NCBI GenBank assembly: GCA_964621445.1
Contig: CAZUNO010000003.1
Span: 151,011-202,305 of the forward strand
Direction: 5' to 3'
From: CAZUNO01 sp964621445 [NCBI: Candidatus Hadarchaeota archaeon]
GTDB lineage: Archaea > CAYQAE01 > CAYVLA01
Length of the DNA stretch: 51,295 nt
Part shown: positions 1 to 6,171 of the stretch, piece after piece
Position numbering within the stretch: the stretch's first letter is position 1
Layout of the letters: each line of letters starts with the position of its first letter
Made by a program: the position numbers and the translations under genes
Notes under the pieces: model-generated
Databases searched by the model: none
Seen by the model: only the letters and a program-made list of their open reading frames with translations
What the model was told of the DNA's origin: nothing

Positions 1-474
1 TCAATGAAAAATTTTCACAAAGGCCATCAGGGAAAATGTCAGTACTAGCAATAGTGATAAAACGAGGCTCATCTCTCCCATGCCCAGTAGGGGGGTTAGG
101 CATATTCCAGCAACCATGAGAGGCACGAGGCTAAAAGCCAATTTACTCGCACTGTATCTCCCCAGCCATTGCGAGACGTGTTTGAATTCGTGTTGGATAA
201 CATATGGATCATCGACGGAGAGGATTCCCCAACCGACGAAAGAGTAGCCTGAGATCTCGATCGATTTCTGGCCAAGGAAATCCCTGTTTTTCTTTCTCTC
301 GAGTTTATTTATCTCAATATCCCTGCTGCAAATGTAATTTCCCTGGCCTGTTCTGGGTTTCATTATCAGGGCAGTTGGTTTCCCATATATAATCGATAGA
401 AGGCAAGCAAGGCAGAGAAAGGGGAAATATACGGCATGGGCAATTGCCCAGGAAACGGTCCTGGGAAAGGTCAT
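1..474 (-). CDS. Small membrane protein with HEFKH metallopeptidase-like motif
   Basis: 157 residues, complete, ATG start and TGA stop at the window edge. A hydrophobic segment lies at about residues 8-30 and a longer hydrophobic stretch at about 110-152, probably two helices. Between them is a soluble part containing HEFKH at residues 95-99, inside VIQHEFKHVSQWLGRY. HExxH followed by a Q-W-L/G pattern resembles the short helix of small integral-membrane zinc-peptidase-like proteins, which often read 'QHExxH..Q'. No third metal ligand can be assigned with confidence, so enzymatic activity is inference. It may be a non-catalytic relative. It is encoded downstream of the Cdc48N-like gene on the same strand, separated by about 80 nt, with no obvious functional link. 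Confidence 0.6.
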   Translation of the reverse strand: MTFPRTVSWAIAHAVYFPFLCLACLLSIIYGKPTALIMKPRTGQGNYICSRDIEINKLERKKNRDFLGQKSIEISGYSFVGWGILSVDDPYVIQHEFKHVSQWLGRYSASKLAFSLVPLMVAGICLTPLLGMGEMSLVLSLLLVLTFSLMAFVKIFH

Positions 475-555
475 AAGAAGCGGTTGGAATGGAAGGTGTA
501 CTAATTTGGGAGTAAATTCAAGATTTTGCTTTGCCGCGGAGTTGGTTTTGCTCAG

Positions 556-858
556 TTACTTCTCTTCCTCCAGCGGTGCACCTGCATAGCTTGCTGCGGA
601 CAGCCTTTCTCCCTTTCGAATGCCGAAAAGCTTCATCGTCCGTTCATCGATGCCAATGGAGTTGGCGGGGAGGTAATCATCCTCAACGGCCTTGACCAAT
701 AGGGTTCCTCTCTTACCGATAATCTCTATGGTACCGCCGGGCATGATCTGTAGCCTCTCCAGGTCCTCTCCTCTCATCTTCACCGTGTTGATCCAATCCA
801 CCGGCTGGGCTTCGATGTTGATTACGCCTTTCTTTTCCTCCTCCTCAGACATTTCCAT
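556..858 (-). CDS. Stand-alone Cdc48 N-domain-like (double-psi barrel) protein
   Basis: About 100 residues from ATG at 858. An upstream in-frame ATG at 885 lies inside a TATA box, so the start at 858 or 852 is preferred. After an acidic N-terminus (SEEEEKK) the sequence has the pattern of the Cdc48/VAT N-terminal double-psi beta-barrel: a V-x-M-x-x-E-D-L-x-x-L-x-I-x-P-G segment, then I-E-I-I-G-K-R, then a second half with S-I-G-I-D-E-R-T and G-I-R-K-G-E-R-L. In VAT and Cdc48 this domain binds substrate or adaptor proteins and is fused to AAA+ modules. Here there is no ATPase, so it may be a free adaptor or a decoupled domain. The family call rests on motif pattern only. Confidence 0.5.
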   Translation of the reverse strand: MEMSEEEEKKGVINIEAQPVDWINTVKMRGEDLERLQIMPGGTIEIIGKRGTLLVKAVEDDYLPANSIGIDERTMKLFGIRKGERLSAASYAGAPLEEEK

Positions 859-883
859 CTCCCGGTAAATGTGGGCGCTTCTC

Positions 884-892
884 ATATATAGA
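884..892 (-). promoter_or_regulatory. TATA box of the Cdc48N-like gene
   Basis: Minus-strand CTATATATG is centred near 888. Archaeal transcription normally starts about 25 nt downstream, near 863, which puts the first usable ATG at 858 and suggests a nearly leaderless mRNA. The position argues against the longer ORF starting at 885. Confidence 0.5.
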
Positions 893-926
893 TATGAGGG
901 ATTCCCTCCCCGGGTGAAGGAAAACG

Positions 927-2114
927 TTACTGCAATGCGGACTCGATGGTGGAGAGTGCCAGCTCCATTTGCTCCTGGCCTATAATCAGCGGGGGTACCA
1001 TTCGAATTACGTTACCGGCCGTTCTATTGATCAATATCTTCTCGGAAAGACAATGTTCGAATACTCTCTTGGCTACCCCTTCCGAGCACATTTCCATGCC
1101 CAGCATGAGCCCAAGGCCCCTTACCTCCTTGATCTTTTCCGGGTAATTCCCCTTGATCTGCTTCATGCGGTTCAGACACCAATTGCCGAGCTTACTAGCC
1201 CTTGTCGGTAGATCCTCCTCCACAAGGACCTCCAACGCAGCTTTGGCGGCGGCACAGGCCAGGGGGTTTCCACCGAAGGTTGACGCGTGGTCTCCTGGTT
1301 TGAACTTTGCCATGACCTCGTCCCTGGCAGCCATGGCCCCGATGGGGAACCCTCCTCCCAGCCCCTTGGCCATTGAGACTATATCGGGAGTCACTCCAAT
1401 GGTTTGGCAGGCAAGGAAGCTCCCCGTTCTGCCCATTCCCGTCTGAACCTCGTCGAATGCCAGGTAGAGTCCTTGATCATCACATAGCTCCCGGACCCTT
1501 GAGAGATAATCCCTTTTAACGGTTCTAACTCCTCCCTCACCCTGGATGGGCTCCAGTATCACCCCACCCACGTCCGTGCCCACCGCGGATTCAAGGCTCT
1601 GGAAGTCTCCGTAGGGAACGAATTTTACGCCGGGAACCAAGGGGCGAAAGGGTTTTCGGTACTTTTCCTGCCCAGTTACGGAGAGAGCGCCAAAAGTTCT
1701 TCCGTGAAAGGATCTATCTGCAGCGATTATTCCACTCTTTCCCGAAGCCCTTCGAATGAGCTTCAGGGCCGATTCCACGGCCTCCGCTCCGCTGTTACAA
1801 AGGAAGACCTTGCCGATAGGGCCCGGCAAGATATCGACTAGCGTTCGGCAGAGACGGGCCTGGGGCTCGATATAGTAGAGGTTCGAACAATGCATCAGCT
1901 TACCTGCTTGCTCCCTTATCGCCTCTACAACGCGAGGATGACAGTGCCCGACATTATTCACGGCGATGCCGGCGAGACAATCGAGATATTCATTTCCCTC
2001 GGAATCCCAGACCTTTACACCTTCGCCCTTGACTAGGCATATGTCAAGTCGGCCGTAAAGGCCTGCGTGATACTCCGAATCTAGGTGGAAGATCTCGGAG
2101 GTTAAGGAATTCAT
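927..2114 (-). CDS. argD: Acetylornithine / LysW-aminoadipate-type aminotransferase (class III, PLP)
   Basis: 395 residues, ATG start, TAA stop, usual length for ArgD/LysJ. It transfers an amino group between glutamate and N-acetylglutamate semialdehyde or the LysW-bound equivalent, in cytoplasmic arginine or lysine synthesis. Visible class-III features: the N-terminal G-V-K-V-W-D-S-E-G-N-E-Y-L-D motif, the PLP-phosphate site SGAEAVESALKL near residues 108-119, FHGRTFGAL near 137, the cofactor Asp in FDEVQTGMGRTG (D221), the Schiff-base lysine in MAKGLGGGFPIGA (K250), and the late TFGGNPLACAAA motif. No other arg or lys genes are adjacent, so arginine versus lysine use cannot be decided. The symbol denotes the family. 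Confidence 0.85.
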   Translation of the reverse strand: MNSLTSEIFHLDSEYHAGLYGRLDICLVKGEGVKVWDSEGNEYLDCLAGIAVNNVGHCHPRVVEAIREQAGKLMHCSNLYYIEPQARLCRTLVDILPGPIGKVFLCNSGAEAVESALKLIRRASGKSGIIAADRSFHGRTFGALSVTGQEKYRKPFRPLVPGVKFVPYGDFQSLESAVGTDVGGVILEPIQGEGGVRTVKRDYLSRVRELCDDQGLYLAFDEVQTGMGRTGSFLACQTIGVTPDIVSMAKGLGGGFPIGAMAARDEVMAKFKPGDHASTFGGNPLACAAAKAALEVLVEEDLPTRASKLGNWCLNRMKQIKGNYPEKIKEVRGLGLMLGMEMCSEGVAKRVFEHCLSEKILINRTAGNVIRMVPPLIIGQEQMELALSTIESALQ

Positions 2115-2145
2115 GGCTTGGAGTTGTAGCGAGTTCTCAAAAAGG

Positions 2146-2700
2146 TTACCGGGCTATCTTTATCAAAGAAATGGCCATGTCCTCATCGCAGTTCAGCTTC
2201 CGGATGAGCTGGAGGTCCTTTCCGCACGCACTGGAAAGATCCATTCCGGTTGATCGGGGGTAGGTAATTACGGCCTGCCCCCCGGGCTTCAGAACCCTTG
2301 CAACCTCCTTCAGTCCTAGGTCGGGACGAGGCAGGTTTTGGATAACCGTTGCCCCTATCACCACGTCGAAGTAACCCGACCGGAAGGGTATTTTTTCACA
2401 GTCGCCAATTACCACCTCGCATTCCGGATGACGTTTCTTCAAAAGGGAGACCATGCCTGTCGAGAAGTCCAATCCGAGGTATGATAGAGTCTCAGTTTTC
2501 AGGGAATCTATAAGCAGTCCGGTCCCACAGCCCCAATCGAGAAGAACATCACCCGGGGATAGGGAGAGCATGCTCAGGATGATCGGGTACTTGACCTTCT
2601 GTATTTCGGTATAACGTCTCTGGTAGTGGGATGGCGTGGCATCGTATCTTCGCCTTGTGTTGTTTTTGCGGGTATTTTTCCTGCGGTTCATTTCCACCAT
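2146..2700 (-). CDS. Class I SAM-dependent methyltransferase
   Basis: About 184 residues from ATG at 2700; a longer TTG start at 2724 is possible. It has a basic N-terminus (NRRKNTRKNNTRRR), then motif I LLDWGCGTGLL, motif II around LGLDFS, the motif IV region GYFDVVIGATVIQNLPRP and a post-motif EVARVLKPGGQAVITYPR, typical of the Methyltransf_11/UbiE-like fold. The substrate cannot be named. It ends about 30 nt from the aminotransferase start on the same strand. The 176-nt AT-rich gap upstream separates it from the divergent permease and probably carries promoters in both directions. Confidence 0.75.
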   Translation of the reverse strand: MVEMNRRKNTRKNNTRRRYDATPSHYQRRYTEIQKVKYPIILSMLSLSPGDVLLDWGCGTGLLIDSLKTETLSYLGLDFSTGMVSLLKKRHPECEVVIGDCEKIPFRSGYFDVVIGATVIQNLPRPDLGLKEVARVLKPGGQAVITYPRSTGMDLSSACGKDLQLIRKLNCDEDMAISLIKIAR

Positions 2701-2900
2701 TTTCTCTTCTGGGATGGAGAGCAAACCCGGGAATCAGGGCTAGCGTCTCTAGAAAAAGAAGCAATTAATTTCTTTCCTTATTTTTAGAAAATTATCTCAG
2801 ATATTCATTAATAATAGAAATACAAATGGCCTTTTCTTCCGTTTCTCGCGTTTTTGTAAACATTTATAAGGGAAATTGCGGGGTTTCGGCCTGATCGAGC

Positions 2901-4289
2901 TTGGACTCTCTAAACTTAGCCATACGTAACCTCAACCGGCGAAAATTGCGGACCGGTTTGATGATAGCCGTGATGGCTATTGTTTGTACTAACTTCATTC
3001 AACAGGTTAACTTCACCATTGGACTTCAGGTTACGGGAGATGTCGAGGAAGCACAGTCGGAGTGGGAAAAGAGATCCTCTCACCTGGCCTTCTTTGATGC
3101 GGAGATATATCCACAGGGCAAGCCCGATGACAAAATCCAGAAGGTGAACCCGCGGGACCTGGCGAAGATTCCAAATGGACTTTATGAAAAGGCTTTTCTG
3201 GCATCCGATGACGTGGATGGGAAGGTGGCGAGGGAAGTTGCGTTGAATTATGTCAAGGTGGAGATAACTCAGCCCGGCGAGTTCGAGACGGTACGAATTC
3301 CTTCGGGCGATCAATATATGGAGGTGCTGGGTGTTGGTTCGCCGTATATATCCATGTTCCTCAACAACACGCCCAGGCTGGAGCTCGCGGATTGCCCCTA
3401 CTGTAATGGTGACGGGTGCGAGAAGTGCGACTTCACAGGAAAGTGGGGAGAGTACCCGCCTCCCAGAGGAGGTGGCCTGGTAATCTCCCAGTACTACATG
3501 AACAGGGAGGACATGAATCTCACCCTGTTTTATGACAGCGAACGGGAGAAATGGGTGGGAACAAATGTAACCGCTTTCTACGATCTGGAGGGGGCAGGAG
3601 TTCAGGGGGAGTACGCCCTGTATAGCCCGGGTTATATGCCTCCTGCTGATGGTGTACAGCTTCAAATCATCGGGGTTCTTAGAACGTTCGATCCATCTTT
3701 TGGTCTGGTGGCCCTTGACGATGCCTGGACCTTGAAGGGAATGGAGGATGATAGGTTCTCAAGCTTCCTGTACGTGAGGATTCCAAGCGTTCTTGATTTC
3801 GGTGAGGTAAATCAGAAGCTATCGCCTTTCTACCCGCAGTTCAATGTCTTCGTTCTTTATCCCCAGATCAAAAATGTGCAGGCGGTTATTAACATCCTGC
3901 AGTGGGAGTTGCCCACTGTGGCAGGGCTGGTGGCCCTGTTGATCTTCCTGAATATGATGCAGATGTCGGTGTATGAGAGGCTGAAGGAGGTAGGAACCAT
4001 GAGGGCCCTGGGTGCGGAGACCACAACCGCCATAATGATCTTCGCCTTTGAAGGTATAGCAATTGGCGGGCTTGGAGGGCTAATTGGGTACGCCGCGGCC
4101 TCGATAATAAGCCTGGCTACCAAGTTCGGAGGACTGAATCCGGACCTCAACCTGGTTGCCCAGATAGGTCCGGGCAAACTCATAATGGGTCTAGCTTTTG
4201 GCCTGATGATTGCGTTTATCGGGTCGGTATTGCCCGCCTTCTTCGCAATTGCCAAATCACCGGATGACTGCCTGAGAGGGGCTAGGTAA
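2901..4289 (+). CDS. FtsX/MacB-like ABC transporter permease, no ATPase beside it
   Basis: 462 residues, TTG start, TAA stop. A TTTATAAG box at 2863-2870 about 34 nt upstream suggests a short leader. Topology is typical of the FtsX/MacB family: one N-terminal helix (about residues 17-40) after the LAIRNLNRRKLRTGL signature, a large extracytoplasmic domain (about 45-330), then three C-terminal helices with the MSVYERLKEVGTMRALGA segment that contacts the ATPase. Oddities: no ATP-binding partner lies on either side, and the outer domain carries four cysteines as CPYC...CEKC (residues 165, 168, 173, 176), resembling a DnaJ-type or rubredoxin-type zinc knuckle. Such permeases act in lipoprotein release, peptide export or mechanotransmission. 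The specific role is unknown. Confidence 0.75.
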   Translation: MDSLNLAIRNLNRRKLRTGLMIAVMAIVCTNFIQQVNFTIGLQVTGDVEEAQSEWEKRSSHLAFFDAEIYPQGKPDDKIQKVNPRDLAKIPNGLYEKAFLASDDVDGKVAREVALNYVKVEITQPGEFETVRIPSGDQYMEVLGVGSPYISMFLNNTPRLELADCPYCNGDGCEKCDFTGKWGEYPPPRGGGLVISQYYMNREDMNLTLFYDSEREKWVGTNVTAFYDLEGAGVQGEYALYSPGYMPPADGVQLQIIGVLRTFDPSFGLVALDDAWTLKGMEDDRFSSFLYVRIPSVLDFGEVNQKLSPFYPQFNVFVLYPQIKNVQAVINILQWELPTVAGLVALLIFLNMMQMSVYERLKEVGTMRALGAETTTAIMIFAFEGIAIGGLGGLIGYAAASIISLATKFGGLNPDLNLVAQIGPGKLIMGLAFGLMIAFIGSVLPAFFAIAKSPDDCLRGAR

Positions 4290-4316
4290 ACGGTTTTTGG
4301 GCAGGGCTCCAGCAAT

Positions 4317-4688
4317 CTAGTGTAGCCTGGATTCCTCTTCGACCTTGCGTATGATACCGGGATCAATCCTGCCCTCTTCCAAAGGTCGGTCTTTTCTCAA
4401 CAGAAAGGTGGTTACTTTAGCGTTTTCACCGGCTATGATTGCATTTACTACCTCTTTACGGTAATTTTCCCCATAGTAATCGTCGAGAGCCTGAAGGTAT
4501 TTTGCTGAGGCCTCGATAACTAAACCCTCGGTTTTAGCCCTCTCCTTGTATTTGATATTGGGTAGACCGCTTGGTGACCGCTTTCTTTCGTAATCAATAA
4601 GGTATGATGGCCTGGATTTCGCATGTATCCTGGTTATCAGAAAAAGGATCTCGTTATCCGCCAGTCGACCATAGACGAAGACCTTCGT
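4317..4688 (-). CDS. Gamma-glutamylcyclotransferase-like (AIG2/GGCT) protein with no AUG start
   Basis: The open frame translates as K-V-F-V-Y-G-R-L, then LIDYERKRSPSGLPNIKY, then EGLVIEASAKYLQALDDYYG and NYRKEVV, the order of motifs in the GGCT/AIG2 barrel family (about 123 residues, usual size). Family members normally begin Met-Lys-Val-Phe-Val-Tyr-Gly; here the codon before Lys is ACG, and no ATG, GTG or TTG occurs in frame until deep in the domain. An SD-like GGAAGGAG lies just upstream. The frame is also continuous with the upstream PUA gene across its TAG stop, so a readthrough fusion is the alternative. The usual catalytic Glu in LD-x-x-E-G reads Tyr here (LDDYYG), so activity is doubtful. 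It ends in TAG close to the convergent permease stop. Confidence 0.6.
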   Translation of the reverse strand, partial: TKVFVYGRLADNEILFLITRIHAKSRPSYLIDYERKRSPSGLPNIKYKERAKTEGLVIEASAKYLQALDDYYGENYRKEVVNAIIAGENAKVTTFLLRKDRPLEEGRIDPGIIRKVEEESRLH

Positions 4689-4703
4689 AGCCTCATCTCC
4701 TTC

Positions 4704-5195
4704 CTACTCTATCTCGGAATTCCATAGTTGGTCACCGACGTGATGAATATTCTCGGCAACCTTGCCCTTCTCCTCGGGGTCGATATCGATGGAATCTACG
4801 AGCATCTCGGCGACACATATTGGCTTGTTATGCCTTTCCTCGGTCACCACGCACAACTCACCCTGGCTTAGCTCGTGATCCCATTGAACGATGCCCGGTG
4901 CCATGACATCGGCACCGTTAATGAGATAGGGAACGGCTCCCGAGTCAACCGTCAGATAGCTGTTGTCGATATCGATGCGGAGGAATCCCTTAAGGGTTGG
5001 AAACATGCCACCTCTGGTGGTGAACACCACAGGTTCGCGGTCGGAAAGAATTAGCTCATGCTCGTCACCAGCGGCATGTTCCAGTGGTTGACGGAGAATG
5101 GAGTCTATCGCTTCCGGGGAGAGAAAGTTTGATAATTCCTGTCTTACCTTTTCGATCTCCTTTGAGGAAATGGGGTGCCGCCTTCGAATTCTCAT
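4704..5195 (-). CDS. PUA-domain RNA-binding protein
   Basis: About 163 residues from ATG at 5195, preceded by GGAGG at good spacing; a TTG lies one codon upstream. The N-terminal half is alpha-helical (residues 8-50). The C-terminal part has the PUA pattern: residues 60-95 with EPVVFTTRGGMFPTLKGFL, then Y-L-T-V-D-S-G-A-V-P-Y-L-I-N-G-A-D-V-M-A-P-G-I and a closing G-x-V-A-E-N-I-H-H-V-G-D-Q-L-W. That is the archaeal stand-alone PUA architecture related to MCT-1/Tma20 and the TruB/ArcTGT PUA. It presumably binds structured RNA, tRNA or rRNA. It stops at TAG, 12 nt from the GGCT-like frame, with which it is in phase. It is divergently transcribed from LSm across 65 nt. Confidence 0.75.
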   Translation of the reverse strand: MRIRRRHPISSKEIEKVRQELSNFLSPEAIDSILRQPLEHAAGDEHELILSDREPVVFTTRGGMFPTLKGFLRIDIDNSYLTVDSGAVPYLINGADVMAPGIVQWDHELSQGELCVVTEERHNKPICVAEMLVDSIDIDPEEKGKVAENIHHVGDQLWNSEIE

Positions 5196-5220
5196 CAACC
5201 TAAACCTCCGCTCGAATAGA

Positions 5221-5228
5221 TTTAAATA
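5221..5228 (+). promoter_or_regulatory. TATA box of the LSm-L37e operon
   Basis: TTTAAATA, flanked by purine-rich sequence, lies about 35 nt upstream of the LSm ATG at 5261. It sits in the 65-nt gap shared with the divergent PUA gene, so the two transcripts start close together. Confidence 0.45.
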
Positions 5229-5260
5229 TCGCTTGAGGGATCAAGCGCTGGGACTTGACC

Positions 5261-5488
5261 ATGGTTCAGAAACCAATGGATATACTTGATTCATCACTGG
5301 ACCAGGTAGTGCTCATAAAGCTTAGGGGTGGCAGAGAGTTCAGGGGCCTCCTCCGCGGCTATGATGTACACATGAATATAATCCTGGACGAGGCGCAGGA
5401 GCTAGACGGACCGGATGCCCTGAACTTCGAGACCGCCATAATTAGGGGCGATAATGTTGTATTCATATCGCCGACCGATAAGAGGTGA
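5261..5488 (+). CDS. LSm / Sm-like archaeal protein (SmAP)
   Basis: 75 residues from ATG at 5261; an in-frame TTG two codons upstream would add two residues. It has the Sm1 motif in [25 protein letters not shown] and Sm2 in [12 protein letters not shown], matching the RNA-binding Sm fold. Archaeal SmAPs form heptameric rings that bind U-rich RNA and tRNA precursors and sit in the cytoplasm. The gene ends TGA and L37e starts 6 nt later, the LSm-rpl37e pairing seen widely in Euryarchaeota. A ribosome/RNA-processing operon is therefore well supported. Confidence 0.95.
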   Translation: MVQKPMDILDSSLDQVVLIKLRGGREFRGLLRGYDVHMNIILDEAQELDGPDALNFETAIIRGDNVVFISPTDKR

Positions 5489-5493
5489 TCAGA

Positions 5494-5661
5494 GTGACAA
5501 AGGGAACGACATCTTTTGGCAAGAGGAACAAGGTTACTCACGTTATATGTCGCAGGTGCGGCAATCATTCCTATCACGTAAGGAAGAAGAGGTGCGCTGC
5601 CTGCGGTTTTGGGCAGAGTTCAAAGAGAAGGACCTATAACTGGCATAAGTGGTCAACGTAA
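5494..5661 (+). CDS. rpl37e: Ribosomal protein L37e (eL37)
   Basis: 55 residues from GTG at 5494, TAA stop. The full protein reads in one frame: a basic N-terminus beginning [13 protein letters not shown], a zinc ribbon with CRRC near residues 19-22 and CAAC near 34-37, then the conserved [15 protein letters not shown] tail. This is the complete archaeal eL37 length. It is a large-subunit protein that binds zinc and 23S rRNA. The start is fixed by the family N-terminus and by six-nucleotide spacing after LSm, with which it is surely co-transcribed. Confidence 0.95.
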   Translation: MTKGTTSFGKRNKVTHVICRRCGNHSYHVRKKRCAACGFGQSSKRRTYNWHKWST

Positions 5662-5695
5662 GGGATACGGATAACCGTCCTTGAATCCGAGAACA

Positions 5696-5702
5696 TTTTA
5701 AA
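5696..5702 (+). promoter_or_regulatory. TATA box of tRNA-Ala
   Basis: TTTTAAA lies 26-32 nt upstream of the first base of the tRNA at 5728, the archaeal tRNA promoter spacing. Confidence 0.55.
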
Positions 5703-5727
5703 GCAAATCCAACTAGTGATCTGCGGT

Positions 5728-5851
5728 GGGCCGGTAGATCAGTCGGTAGATCGTCGTCTTGGCATGGCGTTTAACGCCCCAAGCTGGCGGAGGCCGCGGG
5801 ACAGGGTCTGGGTTTCCAGGCCTTGCGCGAATTCAAATCCCGCCCGGTCCA
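5728..5851 (+). tRNA. tRNA-Ala(GGC) with two introns
   Basis: After removing two inserts the exons make a 73-nt tRNA with full pairing: acceptor GGGCCGG (5728-5734) with CCGGTCC (5844-5850) and discriminator A; D stem GATC/GATC; anticodon stem TCGTC (5754-5758) with GGCGG (5786-5790) and loop TTGGCAT, anticodon GGC at 5761-5763; variable AGGCC; T stem GCGGG (5796-5800) with CCCGC (5839-5843); T loop TTCAAAT (5832-5838). Intron 1, about 5765-5784 (20 nt), is at the canonical 37/38 site. Intron 2, about 5801-5831 (31 nt), falls between the T stem and T loop, a rare non-canonical site. Exact splice points depend on the bulge-helix-bulge and may move by a base or two. CCA is not encoded. Confidence 0.88.
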
Positions 5852-6019
5852 CTTTCGGGTTAACCCATTTAACCAATTAGGAATATAAAATAGGCCTTTT
5901 TGGATTTTTTTATGGGGAATATTGCCAATTACGGGGAAATCCGTTTCGATTTACGTGCAAAATGTCTTATTATAGACCCGATGTCACAAAAACTTTATAA
6001 GCAGGCCCGTCCTTTACAG

Positions 6020-6122
6020 GAATGGGTCGCCTGAGCGGTAACTCAACCCCCTAAACCCCGAAAAGAAAGAACCCCCTATTTCCCCGAATTGTGTGTTTCT
6101 TTTCTCGCTGAGGCGGCCCCTT
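6020..6122 (+). ncRNA. Candidate structured small RNA
   Basis: This lies in the 320-nt space between tRNA-Ala and the next gene. A good TATA box (ACTTTATAA, 5992-6000) sits about 25 nt upstream. The segment has a long terminal stem: 6024-6037 pairs with 6106-6119 in 13 of 14 positions (one G-G mismatch, one G-U), enclosing about 68 nt of C- and A-rich sequence with repeated CCCCCTA/CCCCG motifs. There is no convincing ORF. I do not recognise a known RNA family, and no C/D or H/ACA boxes are clear. The alternative is a long structured leader of the downstream membrane-protein gene, whose start lies 50 nt further on. I see nothing else in 5852-6019 except AT-rich sequence. Confidence 0.4.
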
Positions 6123-6171
6123 TGGGTAAAGACCAATAAGCCTCTAGTATACACCATATTATCGTGGTCGA

